From: Paramecium sonneborni
Taxonomy: Eukaryota > Ciliophora > Oligohymenophorea > Peniculida > Parameciidae
Assembly: GCA_905182985.1 (NCBI GenBank)
Contig: CAJJDN010000023.1
Coordinates: 81,953-145,952, forward strand
Direction: 5' to 3'
Length of the DNA stretch: 64,000 nt
Shown here: one piece after another, positions 46,262 through 59,800 of the stretch
How positions within the stretch are numbered: position 1 is the stretch's first letter
Layout: each line of letters starts with the position of its first letter
Position numbers and translations under genes: made by a program
The notes under the pieces: generated by a model
What the model was told of the DNA's origin: nothing
What the model saw: only the letters and a program-made list of their open reading frames with translations
Databases searched by the model: none

Positions 46262-48842
46262 TCACACTTTTAATTCTAGTTTTTCAATTTAAGTACATAC
46301 ATTAAGTAGTTCATTTTCTAAATCTGTAATTTATTTTTTCAGTAATTCTTTATATTATTTAATTTATTTTTTCATGTTCTTTATATCTTAAAAATTATTT
46401 CTGAAAAGTCTTAATTATCTCTCATAATGCGAAAAATCATCAACTTCTAAAACATAATCTTGAAAACTGTATGTGTTTTCTATTTAATTCCTTGAATATT
46501 TAACTCTAAACATCTGCTATAGGACATATTTTTTGTTTTAATTATGAATCCAAATTTTATTACTAATTTATTATTTACGTTTTCTGTAACTTACATTACT
46601 AAATTATTTCATTTTAATTATAATGCTTTTTTCAATTTTTTTAATGTTTTGATTTTGGTAATTTTAATGAATCAATTATTAATTTTGTGAAACAATTATT
46701 CTAGATTCATTAGATAATGTTTTTAAAGTAGTTTAAGTTTATTATTATTGAAAAATCATTGGATGAACTTTACTAATATTAAATGATTGTTTTTCTATTA
46801 ATTTATTTGCAAATATTATCATTTAAACAACTTTTTTAAATTGTTACATTAATTTATCAACTTTATTTCTTCTATTATGAATTATCTATTCTAATACTTA
46901 TTGTGTTCTTGAATGCTATGTATCATAAATAATAGATTTTAATGGTTTAATCATACCATCATATCTTATAACATCTATATTACATGTTTCTTTAATTTTT
47001 TCAAGTTTTAATGTACTAATAATTTCTCTTTCTCTTTCAAATCTGTTATAAATTATTTATGCTTTCATTCTTTATTCTCTATTATAAGCTATAATAGCTA
47101 AATATTAACGTAAGGCTGGAAATGCACTCATTTATTAAAAAAAATATTCTCCATTTAAAATTATATATTCGCACAATTCAATTGCAACAGCATAATTTTT
47201 TCTAGAATGTTATTTTGAAAATTTGTGTTTTTTAAAATATTCTTATTCACCAAATATAGATCCTTCGTTTATTTATAAAAGTATTTTTCCAAATTAAGTT
47301 CTATATTATAATTTACCTCTAATTAGGAAATAAATTTCATTAACTACTTCATCTTTAATCCAAATTTTACAATTTTATTAAGTTTTCATTAACATCATCT
47401 TAGGTAAAATGGATACTGAAAAATTGAGATTGAGTCTAAAAAAATGAATCTACATCATTTCAATATAAGAAACATAGAGAGTAATTTCTTTTTATCTTAT
47501 AATGGGTAAATTTTAAAACCATTCTTACATACTTAAAGACCAAGCTTAGTTTTATTTTATATTTAATGATAAATATAATTGAACTTTTGTTTAGACTTCT
47601 TTAATGACTTCAATTTTTTTAAAGAACAATTTTAAAGTATTTTGCATTTCTACATAAACACATTCTGAATTTAATTTTTTTAACCATTCTGATAGATTTA
47701 ATAATATCACACAATAAAATGAAGCACCTAAAAACATCCATAAAATTGCCACTACATATTAAGCATAATTTTTAGCTGCATCATTTCCATAACCAATAGT
47801 TGAAAATGTTTATAAAGCCCAAAATAAACATTTAATATATTGTGAATTTTAGTTTAGAAACCCTTAATAATCTTAATCTTCTTAATATTCTTCATTATTA
47901 ATATTTGAAGCTAAATACCATAGACAAGAGAATAGATGTAATCCATAAATAAATTTGACTATAATTCTAAAAATGTTTAATTAATAAGAGTTGAATATAT
48001 TAAACACATTTTCCCAATTACTAATAACAAAAACTATTAATATTAAATAATTACTATTTGTTTTAATGAAAGGTTGAGACTTTTAAAATACGATTAATTC
48101 GAAATACTCTGATAAATCTGGGAAATTTATGATATTAAACATGAAAACTAAATTTTACAACAAATTACTGATAAATCGAATCAAATGGAATAAAAGTAAT
48201 GATATCAGGAATCAACCAACCTCTCAAATAATTTAAAAATATAGACCATTAGTTTTGAACTAAAGCATTTTATCTATTATAATAGCAAGACCTCAAGATA
48301 CAAAGTATGTCTGTAACTATATCAATTGATAGATACTCAATACAATAGATAATATCGTTGATAAGATCTAATTCATAAACTCCGAATGATTCTTTATCTA
48401 TGAATGCTATTCTAAGAGGCAAATAAATTGCAGTTTAGATATAAGTAATCAATAAAATGATGTCCCAAAACCTTCTAGATGTATCACCCTAAATAAATTA
48501 AAAGTTTACTGGAAAAATAAGTAAAACAGATTTTTTTTTTATTCCTTCATCATGTCTTTCTAAAACTACTCTCTCATGATGATGCAATAACCTTATCACA
48601 TTATAAATTAATCTAAATTTCTTAGCTAATAAGTTTCTTAGATGATCTCGTTTTTATTATTATTTCAATGCTTTATCCTTTTATCTTTATATTTACAATA
48701 AATCGCAAAACCTTTTTATTTCAATAAAATTAAATAAAGACATATCCTAATCTCTAGGTGTGTTGAGTGAATCAATCATGGAATCTTAATTAACATTTCT
48801 CATTGATTTGCATCTTCTTATAGACCTGAGTTAGTTCTACAT
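46262..48842 (-). CDS. Cyclic-nucleotide-gated-type K+ channel, filter TIGYGN
   Basis: A 2581-nt gene coding for 850 residues if a 28-nt intron at 48080-48107 is removed. The junction there, in the S4 region, is the least certain point: without the intron an arginine-rich S4 (PRFIRVFRINRILK) is read before the frame closes. S1 (FWDIILLITYIQTAIYL), S3 (LIPDIITFIPFDS) and S5 (IVKFIYGLHLFSCLWYLAS) are visible. So are the pore helix and filter (FWALQTFSTIGYGNDAAKNY), S6 (AILWMFLGASFYCVILLN) and a cyclic-nucleotide-binding domain (NEIYFLIRGKLQYRTQFGKI, INEGSIFGEQEYFKKHKF). A coiled tail ends the protein. The filter has Asn in place of the usual Asp. It belongs to the large CNG/HCN-like family of ciliates. 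Confidence 0.8.
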
Positions 48843-48899
48843 CAAAACTTTTATAAAAATAAATAGTAATATAATAATTTAAATTTGTGTAAAATATAA

Positions 48900-50333
48900 T
48901 CATTTTACAGTTGTTTATTTTATAATTTCAGGCAGAGAAGCTCTTTTCATTTGTTAATTAGGTACTGTTTTAGATTTTATGAGACACTAAATTGCCTCAT
49001 CATGTTTCGTTTTAGATGGTATCATCCTTATTGTATTAATAGTTTAACATTAAATAGGTTAATATTCTTCTAGATCTATAAATCTTTTTAAGTTAATTAA
49101 TACCTTGCTCTTATTAAAATTATTGATGATTCAAATTTGCTATTCTTCCATCATTAAGTGAAGAAGATATAATTAAAGAATCATTAATCTCTACAATAGT
49201 TGGCAAATATATTGGGTTTAACTATTTATGAGTTTGTTATTGTTTAATATTTTATTGTATAGTAATAAACCATTGATGTTTTATCGCTCTTTTTAATGTT
49301 ATATTTGGTGACAATAGTTGCTTTATGAGATCTAATTAACTAACTCTATATAAAAATTGATATTGATTATGTTAATAATTTTGATCAGCCATTTAGTTAT
49401 GAATTCTATTTATCAAATCTAAATCAACATATTATTTAATTCTGTTTGTTAATGTATAAAAGGTAATTTGATATATTAATATTCCCAAATTGTAAAGATC
49501 ATTTTCGATAGTGTAATTACTATTCTCAACATATCTAGGAAAAAGAATAACTATTTCTAAGGTTTCATTCTCAATGTTTATGAAAACAGATGATAGATTA
49601 ATATTCCCATGATAAATATTTCTTTGTTGATACTTCTTTAAGTTTTATAAGATCATGTATATAATTGATACAAAGGGGATTTCTCTAAAATCAAATCCAT
49701 TCAATAGCAAGGTTTCTAATGATTAAAGCTTCATCTTTTCTCCAAGAATATAATACTTATAATTGTCTTCAAATAGTTTTGGAGAACATGGCTTAATTTT
49801 TAAAGCATGCATTATAGTAATGGAATTATGAAATATTTGGAATTCTTTAAGATCTTTTAATAGTTTTTTTTCATAAACTTATGTAAAATGCTCTTCGCTT
49901 TTATTCTATTATACAAATTTAATTATACTTTGATAGCTTAAGATATTGGCAAGCAATTTTTTTGTAATAATTGATATTTTCCAAAAAAATTCTTATTTAT
50001 ACAAAATCTTTTCATAAAAACTTAAATTCTCTTCATCTGTTATTCATTGTTTGAAATAATAAAATCTTTGCCTTAATTATTCTGCAAGATGATCACATAT
50101 AGTCCATCACAATTGTTTGTTTTTGTAAATTTGATTTCATGATAACATTTGCTCAATTCAATATATAAACTCTCTATAACAACTCCATTATCATATATCG
50201 AAATTTCCTTTAACTCAAATTCTTTACTCTAATGTTGATACATTTATACAATTTCCTTAATTAGTTCTTACTAACATAATTTTTCAAATAGTGTTTCTTA
50301 TTTTGATCTAAATAAACTGCATGATTCAGCCAT
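48900..50333 (-). CDS. Protein pseudokinase
   Basis: Codes for 460 residues with introns of 23 and 28 nt. The layout follows the N-terminal PH-like region plus kinase domain seen in other Paramecium kinases. It has a degenerate nucleotide loop (NFFGKYQLLQKNCLPISQAI) and hinge area (KYYILGEKMKLQSLETLLLN). A catalytic-loop position reads IYHGNINLSSVFI, where active kinases have HRDxKxxN. The DFG segment reads IVILFPRYV. Both catalytic aspartates are thus absent, while the C-lobe helices (NDLYNLGILIYQITFYTLTN) and the late segment remain. It should be non-catalytic and act as a scaffold. It is codirectional with the K+ channel gene, starting 58 nt before that gene's own start. Confidence 0.7.
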
Positions 50334-51470
50334 TTTTAGCTCCTCTATAAGCTATGAATATTGTGATGATTAAATTTACATATTTTAAATTATTCATTAT
50401 TTCCCTTGAACTTTCAGTATATAACTAAGACATATCAAATAAAATATATATATATGATATTAGAATTGAATAAAGTTGTTCTAAAAAAGTTTATAAATAT
50501 TTGGATTAAATGACTTAAAATAGATGATAAGATTAATAGTCTTAATTTTAAATATTGATCTTTATAATTATTTTTAATTCATTTGCCAAATTTAAAATTT
50601 TCTTTAATTCAACCTTCAAAAAGACCTGAACTACTGCAAAGAATTTAATTATTTTAAAAAAAATTTTAGTTCTTTAAGCATTTTTGAATCCTATTTTTTT
50701 AAAGAAATTATTTATATAACTCATTTAATACTTTTTTAATTTTATGAATGAAAAAATTTCAATAAAATTAACAAATATTCCAATATAAGTTTTTTCATAT
50801 TCAAATAACTACATTATTTATGTTATTTTTTGAATAAATTTCATATATACAGATAGTGAGGATGTTTTTTATCAATAAACCTTTGATTTTTTTTATTCTT
50901 ATCTGTTAACATCTATTAATTTAAATTGTTATATTAGTATTAATAAAAATTATTATTTAAAAGTAAATAATAATTAATTGATAGAATTATTTTAAGAGAA
51001 TAGAGTTGAATTCATCAACAAAAAAAACTCTTTGATTATTTATGAAGAAGTATTAGCTTTTGTTAAGAATAACTTCCTAATTAGTACTAATAAATATTTG
51101 ATAAATTGAAGATTATTAAATCTTTACTTCTTAATAATTTCAAAATAGAAATTCATTATGTAAAGGAATATTAGCCAGAGAATGATAAGGCAATCAATTT
51201 AATTGAATTAAACGTTTAACTATTTTGATTTAAATTGTTTTCCTGATATGTTTTCATTGTTCAATAATTTCCTTATTTATTAACAAAATATGATATTTAA
51301 ATCAACTAACCAAATTGAAACATAAATTAGTCTGTGAAGTAGATGGAAGAGATGCATGCTTAAAAGTTAAAGATTGATATTAACAATTTTGCTTAGTTTT
51401 AGGTATTATAATAGAATTCTTAATATTATATGAATGGAATTTTTTTATAAAAATATAAATTAATTACTAA
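50334..51470. other. Gene-poor region; coding-like relic at about 50960-51440
   Basis: The first 600 nt is AT-rich with nothing recognisable. From about 50960 a plus-strand frame shows protein-like text (LPNQYQQIFDKLKIIKSLLL, FKIEIHYVKEYQPENDKAIN, NQSVKQMEEMHAQKLKIDIN). It is interrupted by five TGA codons with no apparent frameshift, much like the relic at 22066. No family is recognised. The region also must contain the promoter of the BRCA2-like gene that starts at 51471. Confidence 0.35.
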
Positions 51471-53214
51471 ATGATTAGCGGGTTTTAAACAGGAAAAAAT
51501 AAAAAAATATAGCTAGTTAGCAATGAAAAATGCAATAAGATTATTATACAATTTGAAGACCTATCAGAAGAAGAAGAAATTTTAAAATCAGAAAACAAAC
51601 CAACAAAAAATGATTTAAATTTACTAAATTCCCTTTCAAAAGAAGCAATCAAAAATAATAATTAACTCTATCATCCTAGTAAATTTGCTGAATAGGAATT
51701 TAAATTTTTAAGTAAAAATACAAGAGATTCATTATCGGAAAAGAAAATCTCATATTAGACAGTAATCATGGGAGATGAGATATAAAAAGAAATTATAACA
51801 CCAATAAAAAAAATAGAATCTAATAACAATTATGAGATCCTTTAAATGAATTCTATATTATTATCGAAAATAAGCAAATTATCAAAATGTTTGGTAGGAG
51901 AAAAATTTTATGAATTATCAAAATAATTAATGAAAAATTCAGTCTTGAAATTTACATCAGTTTGTAGATCATCATAAATTCCTTAAAATTTTGATTGGAA
52001 ACTAATAAAGGAGTATTTTAAATAATATGATGATGTAGAAAAAGATTGGCTTTTGTAATAAACGAAACTTATTTTTTGGAAATTGAAATCAAAAAATAAT
52101 AACAGTGATCAAAAACTAATTTTAGAATTAGAATATCGTTATTTTATATAATATAGATTATAAAGTAAAACAGTAATTTAATAAATATGGACAAAGGATT
52201 AATCATTAAATTAACATATGGTTTTATTAGTTGTAGCAATAGAATAAAGCTAAGAAAGAAAGATTATAGAGTTATCAGATGGATGGTATTCAATATTTTT
52301 TGTTTGTGAATAAAACTATGAATAAATTTACAATAAGATTAAAATTGGACAAAAATTGCATGTAACAAATTTAAAAGAATATCCTATAATATTTAATACT
52401 TCTAATGTATAGTTATAGTATCATCTAGGTTAAAATAATATCATAATATCCATATAACAAATTGTTGGTTACTACTAAAATAAATTCAATAAAAAAAGCT
52501 TAATTAAATACGAAGTTAGGGTAATAATAAGAAAAGTATTTCCTGCGATCACTTATAAGTTTGAGAAATGGTATCATTCCATGCATTGATGTTTTTATTG
52601 TGTCAAAATCTTATCTAATAAAAATAAATTAGAAAAATTAAAGACAAGCTACATTATTTAACTCAGAAACTGAAAATGAAGAAGAAATGTAATAGCTACG
52701 AAATTCTAATTTGTGTTTTTGGATCACAGTTATGGATAGCTTAAATTATTTTGATTAAAGAAATTCTAAAATAACTGAATTCAAAGATATATTAGTTTAT
52801 ATTAATGATCCATTATAATACGAATTAATATCTGTTGGTTAGAGAGTTTAAATTATTAATGCAATTTAATTTAATTCCGAAATTACTTTAAAAATAACAA
52901 AATCTTCAGGATTTATATTTGAGTTATAATAATATTAGGATTATTTCAGTAAATTGTAATTCCTTAGTAATAAATATGATATATAGATCAAGGTAAATAA
53001 TCATATTAAACTTGAATAAATAAATATAATTGAAGGTAGCAATGATTAGCAATAGATTGTTAAAATAGAAATACAAAATAATTTTTTTGGTGAAATTTTA
53101 AAAAGCTAATAATTGAAAGTATTAAAAGTGACTTAACTAAATAAAATTAATAATGAGAGATTTCAAACCACATAAATTAGTAAATTGATTAATATTATAA
53201 ATTATAATAAATGA
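51471..53214 (+). CDS. BRCA2: BRCA2-like recombination mediator, 573 aa
   Basis: One 22-nt intron (52515-52536) is removed. Residues 2 to about 30 look like a BRC motif for RAD51 binding (SGFQTGKNKKIQLVSNEK then IIIQFED; family FxTA...K.V..S...L..A..LF). After a polar linker the DSS1-binding helical domain is clear: DVEKDWLLQQTKLIFWKLKS and LILELEYRYFIQYRLQSK. OB1 follows (HMVLLVVAIEQ, IIELSDGWYSIFFV, KIKIGQKLHVTN), then OB2 (GIIPCIDVFIVSKSYLIK) with no room for the tower, and a short OB3-like end. BRCA2 loads RAD51/DMC1 on ssDNA in homologous recombination, important for meiosis. It is much shorter than animal BRCA2, as in other protists. Confidence 0.85.
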
Positions 53215-53240
53215 ATTATTAGTTTTTGAAATAGCCTTCA

Positions 53241-56200
53241 ATGATTTATGAGAAATCATCTTTTATATCTTCCTCAAAATATAATAGCTCTAGATAGGAT
53301 TACATGGATAATATATTGTAAAAATAAAATTTTAATAATAAAAAGTGACAATATTAGTGATCGAAATAGTGCAAATGATTTAAGAAAACTTGGGGTTAAA
53401 AATAAACATAAAAAAAAATTCAAAAGACATAGCCGAGTTTTTGATGATGATAATCTTCAAAAAGAGAAACGTGTGTTCAAATAAAGTTTACAAAAGCTAT
53501 ATGAGGAGTCATTTGTAAAAAATATAATAGAAAACTCATATATAAAAAAAATAGGCTCATTAAGTACTTATCAAGTTTAAGTACTTGATGATCTTTAATT
53601 TGGAACAGATAAATAAATAGATGATATTGATAATGTATTTTACAGTTTCTTTTCAAGTTATTTGGATAAGATTTCTGTAATTTATCCTTAGAGCAATTTT
53701 AAAATATTTTGGAATACTATTTAAGTATTGACATTCATTATTATATTCTTTTGGTTACCTTATAAATTAGCATTTGAAACTAATTATATTTCTTAATTTT
53801 ATGATGTTGAAAAAAATATGAATATAGAAATAGCATTATTTGGAATATGTACATTTGATATAATAATATGTTTGAATGAGGCTTACATTCATTAGGGCAT
53901 AATTATAAAGTATAAATAAACAAAATAATTAAGCTAGAGATATCATATAATTATGAATTATTTAAAAACTACTGCAATAGGAGATATGATAAGTGTTTGT
54001 GCATTACTTTATGAATTAATAATAGTGCATTATTATGAAAATTAGTTTATATCCATATAAATAATATTATGTCTAATTTTTGGTTTGATAAAGACTTTTA
54101 AGATGAAATAAATTTTTAATTAGATTTAGGAATACTTTAATATTAAGGGTGTATTAAAAGATTGTTTATAAATGACTCAAATAATATGTGGATTACTTTA
54201 TTTTATACATTTAATAGCTTGTATTTGGCATGGATTAGGATAGCCAATAAATAAAAATACTTGGTTAGATATAAATAATTTGAGGGGAGCAAATGATAGT
54301 TTAAGATATGCAGAATCATTATATTGGGCTGCAATATATCTTACAAATGTAGGTTCAACAGAGATTAAGATAGCTAATAGTGATGAGAAATATTTTGCTG
54401 TAGTTATATCATTTCTATCTTTGTTTATTATGAGTGTTATAATAGTTTCTTTGGGTTTCTTTTTCCATAAATCATAAAGAAATTAAATATATTCAGAATC
54501 TATGAAATTGATGAATAATTTTATGTCAATAAATAAAATTGATTTTAATTTATAAGTTAGAATTAGGAATTATTTAGATTATATTTGCAAAGTAATTTAA
54601 TGGATTCTAAATTAGGCAGAATAATCAATGATTGATGAAAATGTATCAAATATTATAAACAAATTATCAGAAAGATTATAAGCAGAACTGAAACATCAAT
54701 TAAGAGCATCTATTTTAGAATAATGTGATTTTATTAAGAGGAATTTTTCATTGAAATTTTAATAAGCATTAGTTCCATTTATGGAGGAAATAAATACAAT
54801 ACCTGAAGAGAGAATAGTTGAAATGAATAATATTGATGATTGTTCAATATATATAATTAATAAGGGAGAAATGGAAGTAGTTTTTGAAGCTAAAAATAAG
54901 ATGAATGTTAAATTTAAGAGAAATAATATAAAAGTATTAGAAGTATTAATTGATTTTTTTTGATTTAGAGAAAGGAGAATATTTTGGTTTTTATAGTTTT
55001 ATTACAAATCAAGCTAGAACAGCAACAGTTGTAAGTAAAGGATTTGGAAAACTATTTAAAATATCCAGAGATAATTTTGTAAATCTTTTAGATTAATTTC
55101 CTGATGAAAGAGAAATATTTTATATGATTAAAGATAAAGTGATAATAAATTAAGATTTATCAGATTTACAAATAAAATGTTATGGTTGTAAATCGAATTT
55201 TCATATGGTAAATTATTGTCCAATTTTACATTTTAATCCAAATTAAGATAGAGTAATAAAATAATCACTTTATCCGCATTAATAGGAACGAGATGATCCA
55301 TATTAGTAAATATAAATTGATAATTTTAAGACCAAGAAAATCTAAGTTTATAAATGCTTTATTACAGCAATAAATAATAGAATAAATAGCAAAAGAATAT
55401 TAAATGTAAATGTTTTAAGAAGAAACTTAGGAAGGTACATAAGCAACACATATTCTATTATAAGATGATGCATCTGATACTGACAGTCGAAGTATTATTT
55501 AATGATTAAGTTTAGCATATTCATAGATGAGAACAAGATCTGTATCTAGAGCAAATACTCACTCTATAATATCTATGTAATAATAATCATCTAATTATAA
55601 ACTTAATTAACCTCATATGCCATAATAAATGGTAGTTTAATAAGGGAATCTTCTACCTTAAGTTGATGAAGATGAAGTTGAAATGATAGAAGATTAAGAA
55701 GTATATCCTAACTTTGATGAATAAATGAACAATAGAAAAGAATTTAATAGAAAAAATGATCCTAAACATACTGTAGAAACTGCAGGTTTTGGTAATTAAT
55801 TTAACAAAGTTTCTAATCATGATTAAGATCTATAAAATTCTATTGAATCAGAGGAAGAAGATGAATATCAAGAAGAATCAAATGATTAGCCATAATAATA
55901 AATGGCTAAATCAATTTCTAAAGGATCTCAAAGTCCATAAAATTCTGTTAACTAAACAAAAAATATCTAATAAATGGCACAGAAAGTTACCTTTATTAAT
56001 TAATCTTCAACATAATAATAAACAAATGGAACTTCATCTAATGTTAGACCTCGAACTTCTATCAAAAGAGCAACTACTCGAACAAATAATACTGCCATTA
56101 TTTTTGATAATGTTTTAGCAGCACTCTAAGAAAATTAAAATTTTATTATTTAATTTGTAAATTATTATACATATATAGCCTATTATTACATTTCCATCTC

Positions 56201-56503
56201 TTGGAGATTTTGATAAAATTATGTCCTTTAGAAAATATTTCCCTTAGCATAACATCTCTGCTGTTTTGAAGCTTGTTCACAGATAACAAAAATAAATTGA
56301 TCATTTCCCAATTTTCTCCCTTTACTCTTTTATCTATACAGCTATCTGTAGAGGAAAAGATTTAAGAAAAAAGGCAGAACTAGCAAAATAATAGTAAAAA
56401 CATGTGTTATATTTTCCTAAACCTATTAATAAACCTTAAAAATATTTTAAGTATTATTTTATTATAAACTTATAGGAAATAAATTACTTAAAGATAGGTT
56501 TGA
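53241..56503 (+). CDS. CNG-type cation channel with altered selectivity filter
   Basis: Codes for 1034 residues after six introns of 22-30 nt. The 30-nt one (from gtcgaagtat) removes an otherwise in-frame TGA. Membrane helices include FWNTIQVLTFIIIFFWLP (S1) and IICGLLYFIHLIACIWHGLG (S5), and the pore helix reads ESLYWAAIYLTNVGSTEIK. K+ channels have TVGYGD there, and this one reads TNVGSTE. S6 follows (VVISFLSLFIMSVIIVSLGF), then a cyclic-nucleotide-binding domain (EERIVEMNNIDDCSIYIINK, VLEKGEYFGFYSFITNQART). A zinc-knuckle-like CYGCKSNFHMVNYCP comes next, then a long Gln/Asn/Ser tail. The last exons are the least certain. Ion selectivity is probably not standard K+. Confidence 0.75.
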
Positions 56504-56832
56504 TTTTATAACTAAAATACCATTTATAGTTTTTATTTTTTATAAAATATAATTTTCCTTTTTATTCCTATAAATTTAAAAGTTTCCCAACTTGTATGAA
56601 TTATTTAGTAGATCATCCTTTTTTAGATAAATAAAAGAAATTAATTTTAATCACAAAGTTTCAACTCTAATATCAAATTCTAAAAATAAAAAATAATTAC
56701 TTTTATCGTCATTCACAATTATTAATTAGTTATTTATATAAGAATAATATTTGTTTATGAGAATATTTTAAGTAATTATATGAATTAATGATTATTTGTC
56801 TTATTTTGATTTTTTGTTATTTTATAAATAAA
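56504..56832. other. Intergenic AT-rich stretch between convergent genes
   Basis: About 330 nt lying between two 3' ends. A plus-strand frame without an intron could extend the upstream channel gene to about 56760. The 25-nt intron model ending at 56503 is preferred because its splice sites match the others. Nothing else is recognised. Confidence 0.45.
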
Positions 56833-59800
56833 TCATAGTGATGAGTATATTCCCATAAAGTATTTTTTCATAGCATCAATGAATCGCTATTTATATTCTG
56901 CTGGGTTGATTATAGTGGGATCAGTTCCTAAATTAATAGCAGTTTTTAATCTAAATTAAAATTTAAAATTTACTTTGTTTCCATTTTTTTCATAAAGTCA
57001 TAACATTGCAAATAATCGATAATTGATAGTTTAATCTAATGGTTTTGTTTATCTATGATTAACAATAAAGAATAATCTACAACAGCTACATCAAGTAAGA
57101 ATTGAGAATCAGATTCAAGTGCTTTTTCTAAGAATAGGTAATCTTACTCTTAGATTGGTAATGGCTCTCCATTGCGATCTATAATGTAATTTGTATCCAG
57201 AAGAGTTTTAAGATTTTTACGATTCCATCTTTTAGCTTTACTACCTTTAAGATCATAAACTGTCAATTCACCCTCTAATCCCCAAAAAAGATTTTCCATA
57301 GCTATGAAATAGGATGTCGCTTTAGAATTTTTAACAGTAAACATTCCATAAATTTTATTCAAGACTGAAGGTTTTTGAGCAAAGATACTTGAATAAATAT
57401 GTTCAAAGTATTTTGGAGCAAATGATTCAAACATATTAAATTCAGATTCTTTAACAGCTTTGAAAATAAATAAATTATCGGCTGATTTAAAGAAAGTTGA
57501 GCCACTTTTACCACCTGCTGAATTCCAATTAGAACAACTTGTAATTGATTTAATTAATTATTTGATTTTTATTCCATTTAATATTCTAATGCATTCAAAT
57601 TATTTTGGATAAAACAATTATACCGAAATACTTTTAGAAGGTTTTCTTGGTGATTCTGCTAATGTTTAATTCATACTTTATTCTTCCTCTTCTATTTCTT
57701 ATAAATTATTTGAGCTGGCCTTTTTAAAATATGGAATATTTTTAGCTAATTTAATTTAAAATTCTTCTGGAATTGCTAATTTAGATTGTTCTTTTAAAAT
57801 TATTGCTGATTCAATTTCTACTTCTTTTAAAGAAGAAGTATTTTCAATTTTATCCAAAAATTCTACAAATTTATATTTATTTTCATATAAATCATAATAT
57901 TTAGGATGATTGAATGCAGCTGCAATTAGGCCTATATCATTTTGATTGTAAATAGGAATGTATTCATAAAATGATTTGATTTGTAAATTAGATTAATCAG
58001 AATTGATGGCTAATCTAGGCCATTTCTCTAATAAATATTTACAAAAATTTTAATCGTTGTCTATTGTCTTTTCAAATCCTATTTCTGATTATTCTTCAGA
58101 TTAATTAAGATTTTCTTAAGTAGGAGATTCAGGTGATTAAGTAAATTGTATTGGGGAATAATGCTATACAGGGTATTAGTTTTCATTGTTGTTTGTTTAT
58201 GGTTGTATTAATGTGGAATGTTCTTTTTATGTTTTTCTAATTGAGTGCTTCATGGAGGGTCCACTTTCACTACTTACTAAAGAAAACATTGATGTTTTTG
58301 ATCTAGAATAATCTGACTCATTCCTTATTCTGTTAATTCTCATTTATTCAGCTACTTCTAATTAATATAAACGTTAGTAGAGCTACATGCTTTCTTACTC
58401 TAATTAAATAAAATCAAGAGTTAATGTTTATGATAATTTTTCAATGAAATTGGATATTAAACTTGAAGATGTTTCTTAGGCTGGATTAGAATTCTTTCCC
58501 TCAGGAGAAACAAGTGATATTTAAGTTGATGTAGTCATGTAGCTACTTCTAACACTTTTTTCAGAGTATTAAATAAGTTATAACAGTTTTTGTAGAAAGC
58601 ATAACAACATGTCTTTTCTTTTATCTAATTCATCTTTATCACTTTTTTCAATATGTTATTTGACTTCTTAACAATCAAATTAAAAATTTTTTATTTGATA
58701 AATATCAAATAAATTTGTAAAGAGTTTAATTTAATATTCATCACATTCAAATACTCTTTCAGTTAAACTATGATTACATCCATCTAATTTATCTCCTTAT
58801 TCCTTGATTTCTCCTTCAAATAAAAGCCAATCTTTCTTATTTATCTTCTTAAGTCTTAGAGTATTTTTGATAAGATATTAAATCAATTTGTAGAATGAAA
58901 ATTCCAAATGATTCTTCTCCAATTTATAAGTTTTCGTTAATTATTTATCACAATTAGAATTAGCACATTTGATATAAGTCACTATATTTAAATCTATTTA
59001 TTATAGTTATCTAAATTCAGTTTCTACTTATGAATTGTCTGATTATGTTAGAGTCTCTTCATTTAGAGATTAAAGCTAAAGGAAACTTGATGCCTTCTTT
59101 AATTCTTTACTTAAATTAGTACTTGCTTTCACTTATAAATTTTATTATTTTTTTTTTTCAACTACACATCGTACAAATGCTCCTGGTCCATATCTTATTG
59201 AGACATGGTTGATCTTTTTAGTTTAACAATTTCCACATTTCGATTCTTAAATGTTAGCTTTATCACTAATATACTTCCCTAAACTTACATCTTCTTAATT
59301 TTATCCAGAATTCCCATAAAAACTAACTATTTCTTTTTAACAATCACACAATTAACAAAAATATGGAATTTTCTTATTATTAATATTTTTGATATTTTCC
59401 TAGATATAATTTTCCAAGTTTTCATCACTGATATTAATAATATATTATTTACTTATTTTTTTTTTGTATATCATGAATCTTACTGATTATAGCTGGATGA
59501 TAACGTAACTTGCAAATTTTAATAGCTGAGTTTTCATAATCTGTCATTAATTAAACAGAGAAATCGGATATTTCTCCACAAGTAATCATAGGGGAAAGTT
59601 CATCATCATTTGATTTATATTTGAGTTCTAAATCCTATTTAATTTTATAATCCAACAGTATCATTTCAAATTCTAAAGACATCTAAAAACAAATACAAAA
59701 TAATTCTTAAAAACATTATTTAACATTAATTAATTCATTTATTTTAGGTCCACTTAAAGTAATTTAAAATGAATTATTAGATTAAGGTGTGTGAATAAAT

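Noticed and set aside
55789..56118. 109-codon plus-strand frame with Leu/Lys-rich text
   Set aside because: It is the +1 shadow of the Gln-rich tail of the channel gene at 53241-56503, whose own frame joins properly through introns.
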